A stretch of 38,403 nucleotides of DNA from Thermoanaerobaculia bacterium (GTDB lineage Bacteria > Acidobacteriota > Thermoanaerobaculia > Multivoradales > J023). The stretch lies in the NCBI GenBank assembly GCA_028066595.1, contig JALCBJ010000061.1, forward strand, positions 1 to 38,403, written 5' to 3'. How positions within the stretch are numbered: position 1 is the stretch's first letter; every line of letters starts with the position of its first letter. A program made the position numbers and the translations under genes. A model generated the notes under the pieces. The model had not been told where the DNA came from, made no database searches, and saw only the letters and a list, made by a program, of their open reading frames with translations. Shown here piece by piece: positions 17,602 to 27,041 of the stretch.

Positions 17602-19713
17602 ATGGCGTTCAAGGTTTTCTCTCATCTTCCCCTCCGCGTTCTGCTCAGCCTTTTGGTCTTGAGCCTCGCCGCGATACCGGTATCGGCACAACGCGACCGT
17701 TTCAGTGACACCACCGATGTGGTGGTGGTGGAGGTGCCGATCACCGTCACCAAAGACGGTCAGCCGGTGCGTGGCCTCACCGAAGCCAATTTCGAGATCA
17801 AGTTCGACGGCAAGGTGCAGCAGATCCGTAGCCTGGAGATGATCGATCTGGGCCCGCCGGCGTCGGGACCCATCGACGAGCCGGTGACGCCGCCGATCCC
17901 GGCGCGACGCCACTTCCTGGTGCTCTTCGACCTGGCCAACTCCGATCCCACTGCGATCGTGCGCGCCCGCGAAGCGGGTCGCGACCTGGTGAGATCCCTC
18001 CATCCATCCGACCTGGTGGGTGTCGGTCTCTACGACAACGTCCAAGGTATCCGTTTCCTCCTGAGCTTCACCACTGATCGCCGCCAGGTGGACGTGGCGC
18101 TCGAGAGCCTCGGCGTGCCCGGCCTGTTCAATCCTGTCGCTGACCCGTTGCAGCTCTTTCTCGGCGAAGGCACCGGTGCCCAAGCACCTCAGGTGGCACC
18201 ACCGGGCAGCGAGGAAGCTGGTGGTGGCCGTGCAGGGAATCTCGATGCGCTGGCTTCGGAGCAGATCCGCAATCTGGTGACGGCCGCGGCGCAGCTCGAC
18301 CGTTTCGAGTCGGGCAAGCGGGTGGAACGGCTGGCCGACAGCTTCCAGGCGATGGCCCAGAATCTCGCGGCGGTCGAGGGACAAAAGTACGTCGTCTACA
18401 TGTCCGAGGGCTTCGATTCCAGTCTGCTGCTGGGCGAGGGGACCGACTCCCTGGCCACCACCGCGGCCATCGAGAGCGGCGAGATCTGGAACGTCGATGC
18501 GCAGCAGCGCTACGGCGACACGAGCCTGCAGAACGACCTCGAGCGCATGCTCGAAAGCCTGCGTCGCGCCGGCGCCGTGGTGCAGTCCGTAGACATCGGT
18601 GGTCTTCGGGCCCCCAACGATGCTGGTGGGCGTCCGGACGGCAAGGATGTTCTCAACTCCATCGCCCAGGATACCGGCGGGGAGCTCTACGACGACTTCA
18701 ATGATCTCGGTGACGCCATGGGAATGATGCTCGATGCTACGAGCGTCACGTATCTAGCGACCTTCCAGCCCAGGGCACTGCCGGTGGATGGCAAATATCG
18801 AAGACTGAAGGTGAAGCTGAAGGACGGCCCGCGCGGCGCCAAGCTGTCGCACCGCTCAGGCTTCTATTCTCCCAAGCCGTTCGCGGAAACCGGCGGTGTC
18901 GAGAAACAGCTCTCCTCGGCTCAGCTCATTCTCGACGAGCAAGACAGCGGCCTCATCGACCTGGATGTGTTGGCTCCGTCGATTCCGGTGGCCGGTCAGA
19001 AGGCATACGTACCCCTGCTGATCGAGATGGATGGTCCGAGCCTGATGCAGGCGACGGGAAACAAGCAGCAGCTGCAACTCCAGCTGTTCACCTATGCTTT
19101 CGACCAAGAGGGCAGAATCCATGACTTCTTCACCGAGGCGGTGGCCATGGATCTCAGCCAGGTGGGGCAAGCGTTGCAGAGCGGTGGCCTGAAGTACTGG
19201 GCCCATGTCGATCTCGAGCCCGGCGACTATCGCGTTCGCGTCCTGGTCCGTGATCTCGGTTCGGGTGAGTATGGAGTGCGCAGTGCCCATGTCACCGTGG
19301 CCGCCAACGGCTCGGCTTTGCTGCCGGTCATGGTGGCCGACGCGCCCGGCGCTTGGGTGATGGCACGCGAAAGCGCCTCGCGCCAACGCGACGTGCCCTT
19401 TCCTTTCCTGTCCGGCGGCCAGCCATTCATCCCGGCGGCGAAGCCGGTGCTGCCGAAATCGGGCAAGACCGACGTCATCGTCCAGATGTACGGCCTCGAC
19501 GACGCTTCGAGCGTTTCAGCGCATGTCCGAGACCTTGACGGCAATCCTGTGAATGCCGAAGCGGAGCTGAAGGTAGCGAGGATGGAGTCCGTGGGTGCCT
19601 CCACCATCGGCCAGGGCACGCTCAAGACCAAGGGACTCGATCAGGGAGTCTACGAGCTGGTACTGACCGCACCGGGCGCCGGCGAGAGTCGGATCCAGGT
19701 GGAGGTGCAGTAG
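17602..19713 (+). CDS. Secreted VWFA-related protein (acidobacterial type)
   Basis: A 703-residue exported protein with a clear signal peptide (about 1-29, cleavage near VSA-Q). An N-terminal beta domain (VPITVTKDGQPVRGLTEANFEI, about 45-80) and a VWA-like domain (about 103-380) follow. At the MIDAS position it reads D110-L-A112-N-S114, a degenerate motif. The long C-terminal half (YRVRVLVRD, FPFLSGGQPFIPA) parallels the protein at 1172-3391. ATG at 17602 with AGGAGA upstream is chosen; the open frame extends to 17047, but that part overlaps the divergent gene and has no signal. It is followed at 4 nt by the CRTAC1-like gene, so these are co-transcribed. Function is unknown; outer-membrane or periplasmic assembly is inferred. 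Confidence 0.85.
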   Translation: MAFKVFSHLPLRVLLSLLVLSLAAIPVSAQRDRFSDTTDVVVVEVPITVTKDGQPVRGLTEANFEIKFDGKVQQIRSLEMIDLGPPASGPIDEPVTPPIPARRHFLVLFDLANSDPTAIVRAREAGRDLVRSLHPSDLVGVGLYDNVQGIRFLLSFTTDRRQVDVALESLGVPGLFNPVADPLQLFLGEGTGAQAPQVAPPGSEEAGGGRAGNLDALASEQIRNLVTAAAQLDRFESGKRVERLADSFQAMAQNLAAVEGQKYVVYMSEGFDSSLLLGEGTDSLATTAAIESGEIWNVDAQQRYGDTSLQNDLERMLESLRRAGAVVQSVDIGGLRAPNDAGGRPDGKDVLNSIAQDTGGELYDDFNDLGDAMGMMLDATSVTYLATFQPRALPVDGKYRRLKVKLKDGPRGAKLSHRSGFYSPKPFAETGGVEKQLSSAQLILDEQDSGLIDLDVLAPSIPVAGQKAYVPLLIEMDGPSLMQATGNKQQLQLQLFTYAFDQEGRIHDFFTEAVAMDLSQVGQALQSGGLKYWAHVDLEPGDYRVRVLVRDLGSGEYGVRSAHVTVAANGSALLPVMVADAPGAWVMARESASRQRDVPFPFLSGGQPFIPAAKPVLPKSGKTDVIVQMYGLDDASSVSAHVRDLDGNPVNAEAELKVARMESVGASTIGQGTLKTKGLDQGVYELVLTAPGAGESRIQVEVQ

Positions 19714-19717
19714 CTGG

Positions 19718-21445
19718 GTGCACCGCACCGCGTGGCTCCTTCTTGCTTTCGTTCCCTGGGCTTCCTATGCCGAGCAGCCCGTTCGATTTGTCGATCGGGC
19801 TGCCGACTGGGGGGTGGAGTTCCTCTATGAGTCGGGACGTGACGGACGCTTCCTGGAACCGGAGATCTTCGGTAGCGGAGTCGCGTTGGTGGACGTGGAC
19901 GGAGACGGTGACCTCGACATTTTCCTCGCGCAGGGAGGTCGACTGACCCCGGCGGGAGTCGAAGCCCAGCGGGACGAGCTCTATCGTCAAGATCTGTTCG
20001 TGACCGCCGACGGAAAGGTCGACCGGCGTTTCGTCGAGATCGGAGAGATTTCAGGACTGGCGAAGGAACCCGCGGATGGTTACGGCATGGGTGTAGCCGT
20101 CGGCGACGTGGATGGCGATGGGTATCCAGATCTCTATGTCACCAACTTCGGACCGGATCGTCTTTGGCGCAATCGGGGCGACGGCACACTGGAGGACGCC
20201 ACGGCCGAATTCGGTCTCCAGACGGCTGCTGCTGCGGCCTGGAACGTGCCGGCGGTTTTCTTCGACTACGACGCGGACGGGCGCCTCGATCTGTGGGTCG
20301 GGCGGTATCTCGACTATCGCGTCGGTGCCGACGTCGAATGCACGAGCCGCGCTGGTGCCCGTGACTACTGTGGACCACTGGTCTACCCTGCCCTTTCAGA
20401 TCTGCTCTGGCACAACGTTGGCGGGGGTTTCGAAGACGTCTCCGCGTCCGCGGGTATTGCGGCCCAACCCGGACGCGCGTTGGGCGGCGTGGCCTTCGAC
20501 GTCGATGTGCAGGCCGGAGACGAGGGCGACGGCCGGTTCGACCTCTACGTTGCCAATGATCTGGGGGAGAACTTCCTCTGGCGCAACCGTGGTGACGGGA
20601 CCTTCGTGGACGAGGCGCTACTGGCCGGGGCGGCGATCAATTGGCGAGGAGAAGCCGAAGGCAGCATGGGCGTGGAGGCTCAGGACTACGACGGCGATGG
20701 TGACGACGATCTCTTCATGACTCACACCACGCTCGCGACGAACACTCTGTTCGAGAACCGCGGCGGCTGGCTCTTCGACGATCGATCACGCGAGAGCGGT
20801 CTGGGCCCGCCGAGCGTCGGAACCACGGGATTCGGCACGGTCTTTCTCGATGTCGACCTCGACGGAGATCTCGACCTTTTCCTCGCCAACGGCGCTGTGC
20901 GAGCCATCGAAACGCTGGCCAAGGCTGGAGACGAGTTCCCGTATCGCGAGCCGGACCTGCTTCTTCTTCGCGAAGGAAGCACCTATCGTGAAGTCGACGA
21001 CGTGGGGCTCGAGCGTTCCGACGTCGCCCGCGCCGCCGCGCTGGGCGATCTGGACGAGGACGGAGATCCCGATCTGGTCGTAGGGCATCTCGATGCACCG
21101 GTGGAGATCCTGGAGAACCGAACACTGTCCGGCAGCTCCGGAGGTGACCAACCGTCGTGGCTCGGCGTCCGGGTGCTATCTGGCGATGGATCGGATCTCC
21201 TCGGTAGCCGCGTCGGTCTCCGTACCGGACAAGGAATTGTCTGGCGCCGAGTCCGTACGGACGGCAGCTATGCGGCAGCCCACGATCCCCGGGTTCTCTT
21301 CGGACTTCGCGGGAGCGAGGCTAGAAGTCGCGCCGTGGCCGGCAACACCGTAGAGATCCGACCTGCGGCGAATGGGCGTCCTCTGCGCTGGCGGGGTCTA
21401 CCCTCGGACTCCTATTCGGTGCTACGCATGCCGGGAGGCGGCTGA
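19718..21445 (+). CDS. Secreted CRTAC1-like protein with VCBS/FG-GAP repeats and an ASPIC/UnbV C-terminus
   Basis: A 575-residue exported protein with a short signal peptide (about 1-18). It has several calcium-binding-type repeats: DVDGDGDLDIFLAQGG near the start, DVDGDGYPDLYVTNFG, DYDADGRLDLWVGRY, DYDGDGDDDLFMTH, DVDLDGDLDLFLANG and DLDEDGDPDLVVGH. These suggest a beta-propeller built from FG-GAP/VCBS units. The last about 90 residues (GSRVGLRTG, VLFGLRG, VEIRPAANGRPLRW) match the ASPIC/UnbV module. It starts with GTG at 19718, 4 nt after the VWFA stop, with GTGGAGG upstream. The following TPR gene starts 1 nt after its stop. Binding of calcium and surface ligands is inferred from the repeats. 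Confidence 0.88.
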   Translation: MHRTAWLLLAFVPWASYAEQPVRFVDRAADWGVEFLYESGRDGRFLEPEIFGSGVALVDVDGDGDLDIFLAQGGRLTPAGVEAQRDELYRQDLFVTADGKVDRRFVEIGEISGLAKEPADGYGMGVAVGDVDGDGYPDLYVTNFGPDRLWRNRGDGTLEDATAEFGLQTAAAAAWNVPAVFFDYDADGRLDLWVGRYLDYRVGADVECTSRAGARDYCGPLVYPALSDLLWHNVGGGFEDVSASAGIAAQPGRALGGVAFDVDVQAGDEGDGRFDLYVANDLGENFLWRNRGDGTFVDEALLAGAAINWRGEAEGSMGVEAQDYDGDGDDDLFMTHTTLATNTLFENRGGWLFDDRSRESGLGPPSVGTTGFGTVFLDVDLDGDLDLFLANGAVRAIETLAKAGDEFPYREPDLLLLREGSTYREVDDVGLERSDVARAAALGDLDEDGDPDLVVGHLDAPVEILENRTLSGSSGGDQPSWLGVRVLSGDGSDLLGSRVGLRTGQGIVWRRVRTDGSYAAAHDPRVLFGLRGSEARSRAVAGNTVEIRPAANGRPLRWRGLPSDSYSVLRMPGGG

Positions 21446-21446
21446 C

Positions 21447-23135
21447 GTGGCGGGAGGTCGGCGCGTCGTGGGCGTCGTCCTGATCACCCTCTGTCAGTCA
21501 CTGACTTTCGCCTCGATCGGGGGTGCGGACCTGCCACCACCCCGACTCGATCGTTTCGAACCTTCGGTTCGGGACCAGATCGAGGCGTTGTATCGGGCTG
21601 CCACACAAGAGACCGAGTCCGCCGATCCCGTGGCGCAGGCCAGGCCGTATGGGTTTCTGGGAGAGACTTACCTGGCGTTCGAGTTACCCGAGGAGGCCCG
21701 ACTGGCGCTCGAGGAAGCTGCACGACTCGATCCGCAGGAGCCTCGCTGGACCTATCTGCGGGCGCTCGCCGCTCTCGGCGCGGGTCGTCGCGCTGACGCG
21801 GCGGAGCTGTTCGACGAGATTCTGCACCGGAGGGCCGATGACCTGCCCACGTTGCTCCGGTCCGCCGCGAATCATCTGGATCTGGGCCAGATCGACGAAG
21901 CACGATCGAAGTACGAGCGCGCGGGCAAGCTGATAGAGGAGGACTCTGCTCCTCCCGGATCCGCCGCCGTGATTCGTTTCGGCCTCGGTCAACTGGCCGC
22001 GTTGGCGGAGCGTCACGAAGAAGCCGTGGGTCACTATCGGCAGACGATCGAGCTCCAACCCGAGGCCAATGCCGTCTACTACCATCTGGCGCGATCACTG
22101 CACCGCCTGGGGGATCCGGAGGCTGCTCGTGAGGCCTTGACACGGCGCGGCGATAGGGCTCCTTCGTTCCACGATCCGGTGCTGGCCTCCGTACAGCGGC
22201 GTGCACAGGGCCCTCAAGCCGATCTGCTGCGCGGCCTCAAGGCCTTGGACGCCGGCCGGCTCGACATTGCCGACGCGCTGCTGCACCGCGTCGTCGAACA
22301 GCGTCCGGACGATGCCGAGGCCCTGGCGGGCCTCGGTCGTATCCATCAAATCCGTGGTGAATCGGATGCGGCCGAACGGGCCTATCGGAAGTCTCTCGAG
22401 TCCGACGCCGGCTCCTATCGTGTCCTTCTGAATCTCGGTGTGCTGCTCGCCGAGCGAGGCGACGCCGAAGCGCTGGATCTGCTGCGCCGCGCCGTGACGG
22501 CCGACCCGCTGTCCAGCGCGGCCCATCTCAATCTGGGCCTGGAGCTATTGCGTCGTACCGAGCTCGAGCCGGCCGAGCAGGTATTCCGGCGCGCGACCGA
22601 GCTCAATCCCGAAGACGCCGACGCGCTGGATGCGCTGGCCCGCAGCCAGGCTGCCCAAGGCCGGTTCACAAGCGCTATCACGTCCTACCAACGCCTGCTG
22701 GACATGGATCCGCAGCGTTCCGAGGCCTACTTCGCGTTGGGTCTCTCGCAGACTCTGGCAGGCCGTTGCGGCGAGGCCGGACCGGTTCTGAGTCGAGCGT
22801 TCGAGACTTTCGGGAGCGAAGGCCCCGAAGGACTGGCGAGGGTCGGCCTACTGGCACGGATCCTCGCCACCTGCCCCGACGCCGAGATCCGTGATGGTGC
22901 CCGAGCCGTGGAGCTCGCGCAGACCCTTTTCCGGCGCTCCCCGAGTTTGGAGACCGGACGAACCCTGTCCATGGCGTTGGCAGAAGCGGGCCGGTTCGAC
23001 GAGGCGGCGGAGCAGCTGCGTCGGCTGATCACGGCTGTGTCACGGTCGGGGGCGACGGCGGCGCTGCCAGGGTTGCGCCGCGAGCTGGCCCTGTACGAGA
23101 GCCACCAGCCCGTGCGGTCGCCTTGGGACGGGTGA
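21447..23135 (+). CDS. Secreted TPR-repeat protein
   Basis: A 562-residue protein with an N-terminal hydrophobic signal (VVGVVLITLCQSLTFASIGGA) and about ten tetratricopeptide repeats through residues 65-540, for example EEARLALEEAARLDPQEPRWTYLRALAALGAGR. TPR arrays form a superhelix for protein binding, so it is probably a periplasmic scaffold. GTG at 21447 is chosen because GGGAGG lies 8 nt before it and it starts right after the CRTAC1-like stop at 21445. The frame extends to 21372, but that overlaps the upstream gene. It is the last member of the VWFA-CRTAC1-TPR unit. Partner unknown. Confidence 0.85.
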   Translation: MAGGRRVVGVVLITLCQSLTFASIGGADLPPPRLDRFEPSVRDQIEALYRAATQETESADPVAQARPYGFLGETYLAFELPEEARLALEEAARLDPQEPRWTYLRALAALGAGRRADAAELFDEILHRRADDLPTLLRSAANHLDLGQIDEARSKYERAGKLIEEDSAPPGSAAVIRFGLGQLAALAERHEEAVGHYRQTIELQPEANAVYYHLARSLHRLGDPEAAREALTRRGDRAPSFHDPVLASVQRRAQGPQADLLRGLKALDAGRLDIADALLHRVVEQRPDDAEALAGLGRIHQIRGESDAAERAYRKSLESDAGSYRVLLNLGVLLAERGDAEALDLLRRAVTADPLSSAAHLNLGLELLRRTELEPAEQVFRRATELNPEDADALDALARSQAAQGRFTSAITSYQRLLDMDPQRSEAYFALGLSQTLAGRCGEAGPVLSRAFETFGSEGPEGLARVGLLARILATCPDAEIRDGARAVELAQTLFRRSPSLETGRTLSMALAEAGRFDEAAEQLRRLITAVSRSGATAALPGLRRELALYESHQPVRSPWDG

Positions 23136-23206
23136 GCTCTGTCATCGCACGAGCGGTCACTGCGGCTAGCCAGAGTCGCAGAGCCTTCAGACGTCGACCG
23201 GATCAT

Positions 23207-24985
23207 TCAGTTCGGAGACGAGTCGTCCCGTGGGCTGAGAAACGACGTCCGATGACTCACGTGATCGATCACGGCAAAAGCGAAGCGGGTGGACTCGGAC
23301 GGAACTGGCAGCGCGAGCTCGATCGGATGGGTGCGCTGCCGGACCTGGGGCCAGAGCTCTTCTTTGATGCGGATCGGAATGACCTTGGAGCGCACGCCCA
23401 CCTTGCCGTCCAGACCCTCTTGCAGCCCTACCATCAGCTCGAGGCGACCATCGCGAAAGCCTTCCTCCTCGAGCCAGCCGAGTTTGCCGAAGGGCACCAC
23501 GATGCGTAGGGGCAGAATCCCGATGCCATCCCCTCCCACGCGGTACTCGCCTACTTCCACAGACACTCCCAGAGGATTCTCCTCGTAGCCGAGGAGGAGT
23601 GCCGACATCAACTGGGATCGGCTTCGGTCCACCGGCTCCGGGTCGGTATAGGTACGGCGGTAGTGCAAGGTATGGCCACTGCGTGGCTCGGCTAGCTCGA
23701 TTCTCAGCAGGTGGGTGGTTCCGGGAACGCGAGAGCGGGGAGTAAAACCCAGACTGTAGAAGCGTCGCAGGCTGTCCTCGATCCGCCCGAGATCCTCGCC
23801 GATCTCGTTGGCGTTGAGAATCGCCATTCCACCGGTCTCCTGAGCCAGCGTGAGGAGGGTCGCCTGTCTCCCTTCGCGCCTCCGCGCGTCGACCGCGGCA
23901 GAGGGTCGCAGCTCGAAGGATCGGCCGTTGATCGTCAGACGAGCGGCGCGCTCGATGCCTGAAGTAGCACCTGCGGCGAGGCGGCTGGCGTCGAGGCTGT
24001 AGAACGTGACGCGATGGGTGTTGGCCAGGCTGGCCAGCCGATAAGTGGCATCCACGAGCCGGGTGGAGAGCTCCGTGCCCACCGTTTGAAAGGTCCGGTT
24101 TGGGCACAGGTCAGCCACCTGGTACTGCATGTCGAGGCCCGGCGTCTGGTCGAGCCCATTGCTCAGATAGAGCACCGCCTTGCGCCCTTCGATACCACCC
24201 AGCGCTCGGGTCAGGCGGTCTAGGTTGTCGAGGGATCGACCGACTTGCGAAGCGACCCATTCGCCATAGCTTCGCGCGACTTGCAGCATGCGATCCACAC
24301 GGCCGCACGGATCCGAGAACGCCGACAATCCGGCCGCGATACTCGTGCTCACGTCGACGGTGGCTTCCCCGTCATCTCCCTCCTCGGTTTCCTGTGGCGT
24401 CGTGAGCAAGATGTTCTCGATCTGATCGAGGGCATGCTGGTACTGGCGGTCGTACGCCAGGGCGCCCCCCGGCGCCTTCCACAGACCTTCCAGACTGTCG
24501 AAGATGGCTTCTAAATCCTCGGAGAATGGCTGCTCTATCTGCAGCCCTCGATCGTGGCTCACCAACATCAGGTGGTCGCCCGGTAGCAGCCGACCCTCCA
24601 GGAACTCCCGAATCTGCGTCAGGTACGACTGGCGTCCCGTAGGCGTCAGCTGGAGATGATCGACGTAGATCACCAGGGTGAGGGGTGGCTCTTCGGCGAC
24701 CGTCGGATCGAGGATCGGCCGACCTTCGGGGGGTACGGACTCACCGGGACCGCGCTCGGCACGGAAGAAATTGCTCGGTTCGACCGGCTGGTGGTCGACG
24801 AAGAGACGGAAGTCGGCCTTCGTCAGCCCATCGACGGTCCGACCCTTGGAATCGGTGACGTAGACCTCGATGTTGACCACGTCCACATCGACAGACTCGA
24901 TCTCTAGCGGCGCCTCGCGTAGCGCTTCTTGAGCTACAGAAGGCATGGCCAGGAGCAGGCCGAGCCAGAGTGGCAGCATGCGCAT
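23207..24985 (-). CDS. Secreted VWFA-related protein with no canonical MIDAS
   Basis: A 592-residue exported protein with a signal peptide (about 1-18). An N-terminal beta module (VEVYVTDSKGRTVDGLTKADFRLFVD) and a VWA-like domain (about 100-390) follow. The MIDAS site reads D109-H-L111-Q-L113, so neither Ser is present. LTLAQETGGMAILNAN near the end of this domain is typical of the VWFA-related family. ATG at 24985 is supported by GAGGAA upstream; ATG at 24979 is an alternative. The gene is convergent with the TPR gene ending at 23135 and lies 143 nt downstream of another TPR gene on its own strand, mirroring the arrangement to its left. Confidence 0.8.
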   Translation of the reverse strand: MRMLPLWLGLLLAMPSVAQEALREAPLEIESVDVDVVNIEVYVTDSKGRTVDGLTKADFRLFVDHQPVEPSNFFRAERGPGESVPPEGRPILDPTVAEEPPLTLVIYVDHLQLTPTGRQSYLTQIREFLEGRLLPGDHLMLVSHDRGLQIEQPFSEDLEAIFDSLEGLWKAPGGALAYDRQYQHALDQIENILLTTPQETEEGDDGEATVDVSTSIAAGLSAFSDPCGRVDRMLQVARSYGEWVASQVGRSLDNLDRLTRALGGIEGRKAVLYLSNGLDQTPGLDMQYQVADLCPNRTFQTVGTELSTRLVDATYRLASLANTHRVTFYSLDASRLAAGATSGIERAARLTINGRSFELRPSAAVDARRREGRQATLLTLAQETGGMAILNANEIGEDLGRIEDSLRRFYSLGFTPRSRVPGTTHLLRIELAEPRSGHTLHYRRTYTDPEPVDRSRSQLMSALLLGYEENPLGVSVEVGEYRVGGDGIGILPLRIVVPFGKLGWLEEEGFRDGRLELMVGLQEGLDGKVGVRSKVIPIRIKEELWPQVRQRTHPIELALPVPSESTRFAFAVIDHVSHRTSFLSPRDDSSPN

Positions 24986-25128
24986 GATCGCGTTCCTCGC
25001 GGGTGTGAGGTGACAGTCTAGCGATCGTAACCAATGGTCGAGGCCGACTCGGCCCGGCTCTCGACCGTCTCGTCCTCGACGAGTCTTGATCGTATGAGCC
25101 GGAGGCCCGGCCCGGACTTCCGCGCGAC

Positions 25129-26799
25129 TCAGCTCCCGGAGGTCTCTGCCGAGATGGCAGCGAGCAACTTCTGAGCCTGGGCGTCGTCCGGCTTGAGTGA
25201 TACGAGCCTCTCCGCCAGGGACAGGGCTTCGCCTGTTTGGCCACGGGTCGCCAGCAGGACCGCCAGGTCGTTCAGGCTCGCGACGTGCTGCGGGTCGAGA
25301 GCCAGCGCTTGACGGAACGACTCCTCAGCGGCTGCTTCGTCGCCCGCTGTCATCTTGACCGCGCCCAACTGGTAGGCCGCATCGACGTTCCTGGGAAACT
25401 CGACGAGTGTTTCCTCTGCGGCGGATCGCGCCTCGTCGACGCGTTGCGCGGCGAGGAGGATCTGGACGTAGAGGAGATGGGACCGGATGTCGTCCGGCGA
25501 AATGGCCATCTCCTGACGTAGGCTGCGAAGCGCTGCATCATAGTCGCCCGCAACCGCCTCGTTTCGGGCCTTGGTAAGGGTGGCGGCGACCGGGTCCTGG
25601 GCTGCGGATTCCGCTGCTCGGCGTTGTTCGGTCTGACGCTGCTGCAGCTTGCGGAACGTCTCCAGAGCCTGGCGCGCCTCGTCGCGACGACCCGACGCGG
25701 TGAGGGCCTCGCCATAGCTCTTCCAGGTCTCGATGCGTTCGGGCAGCAACTGGGTCGCGCGTTCCAGATAGGGCAAGGCTTGGTCCGACCTGCCGGAGGC
25801 GACCAGGATGCGTCCGTAGTCGCTGATGGCCTGCGAGATCAGAGGATGAGTGATCTCCTTCCCGAGCGCTGCTTCGGCGATGGGCTTCAGCTCGGCCAGA
25901 GCCCCGTCCAGATTGCCGGTACGGTACAGCGCTTCGGAATGGAGCAGGGTCAAACGCGGGCCGCGAGTCTCCAAACCCGAGAGCAGCTCCACAGCCTCGG
26001 CTGCCCGACCAGAGTTGAGGTAGGCCTCGCCGGTCAAACGAATGACGTCGGCGCGCATCTCGGGCGGGTGGTTTTCGAGCAGAGGTTCGAGGATCACCAG
26101 GGCACTGATGGGATCGCTCTGCTGAATCAGCAGCTGAGCGCGCAACACACCGACCCGTGGCTCGCTCGTTGGCAGACCTAGGAGCAGCGCCTCGGCGTCG
26201 CGCGGTCGCTTGAGCTCGAGCGAGCACATGGCGGCCACCAAACGTGCTTCACGGTCGGTCGGTTCGGATCGGAGCCATGGTCGGAGCCGCTGGAGGCTTT
26301 CCGAGCAACGCATCTGCTGAGCCCGGATCATGCCGAGGGTTCGACCCGCTGGAGATGCGGGCACGGCGTTGGCGGAGCGTTCGAGCCAGGCAACACCCTG
26401 CTCACCCTGACCGACGGCGAGAGCGGCCCGTCCGGCGTTGTAGAGAAGCGCAGGGTCCGACGATTCCGAGGCGGCCTCGGCCACTACGTCGTAGGCTTCT
26501 TGGGCCCGTCCGTTCTCCAAGTACAGACTACTCATCATGCTGCGATCGACAAGGGTCGATTCGCCCGCGGCATGTGCTGCCTCCAACCGTGCCAGGGCGC
26601 CCGACGCATCGCCTGTCTGGAGGAGCTTGAAGGCCTCCATGCCGGCATCCGAGAGCATCGCATCAGGGTCTGCCTGAAACGCCGCGGCCTCTTCGGTCGC
26701 GCTCTGTGAAGATCCGGTCTGCGCGCCGGCTGGCCTGTCAGCAGGTGCGACGAGGCTGACGACCAGGAATGTGGCGAGGAGCAGATGACGTCCTGACAT
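25129..26799 (-). CDS. Secreted TPR-repeat protein
   Basis: A 556-residue protein with a signal peptide (LLLATFLVVSLVAPADRPAGAQ, cleavage near residue 27). It carries a long run of tetratricopeptide-like helices, including EESFRQALALDPQHVASLNDLAVLLATRGQ near the C-terminus. A Gln-rich stretch (KLQQRQTEQRRAAESAAQ) lies around residues 383-400. It is likely a periplasmic interaction scaffold. The ATG at 26799 has a poor ribosome binding site but sets the signal peptide directly. The following gene on this strand is the VWFA protein at 24985, so the two may act together. I see no enzyme motif. Confidence 0.82.
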   Translation of the reverse strand: MSGRHLLLATFLVVSLVAPADRPAGAQTGSSQSATEEAAAFQADPDAMLSDAGMEAFKLLQTGDASGALARLEAAHAAGESTLVDRSMMSSLYLENGRAQEAYDVVAEAASESSDPALLYNAGRAALAVGQGEQGVAWLERSANAVPASPAGRTLGMIRAQQMRCSESLQRLRPWLRSEPTDREARLVAAMCSLELKRPRDAEALLLGLPTSEPRVGVLRAQLLIQQSDPISALVILEPLLENHPPEMRADVIRLTGEAYLNSGRAAEAVELLSGLETRGPRLTLLHSEALYRTGNLDGALAELKPIAEAALGKEITHPLISQAISDYGRILVASGRSDQALPYLERATQLLPERIETWKSYGEALTASGRRDEARQALETFRKLQQRQTEQRRAAESAAQDPVAATLTKARNEAVAGDYDAALRSLRQEMAISPDDIRSHLLYVQILLAAQRVDEARSAAEETLVEFPRNVDAAYQLGAVKMTAGDEAAAEESFRQALALDPQHVASLNDLAVLLATRGQTGEALSLAERLVSLKPDDAQAQKLLAAISAETSGS

Positions 26800-27041
26800 G
26801 CCAAGCAGCTTAGCACCGGGAGAGATCGTGATCCGGTCACTCGACCCTCCCTGCGGGCCATGCGGATCGGCAACGATCCAGCAGCAGACAGGCGGCCGGA
26901 GCCATACGCGATCCGGGCTAGAAAGTTCTGGCGATCGACCGATCGTGTAATAAAAGTCCGGTGGCTCCGTTTCTACTCACGAAGGTCGTTCTTGGCGACC
27001 GATTCGATTCCAAGCGCCGCAGATCTCGCCCAAGGAGAAGC

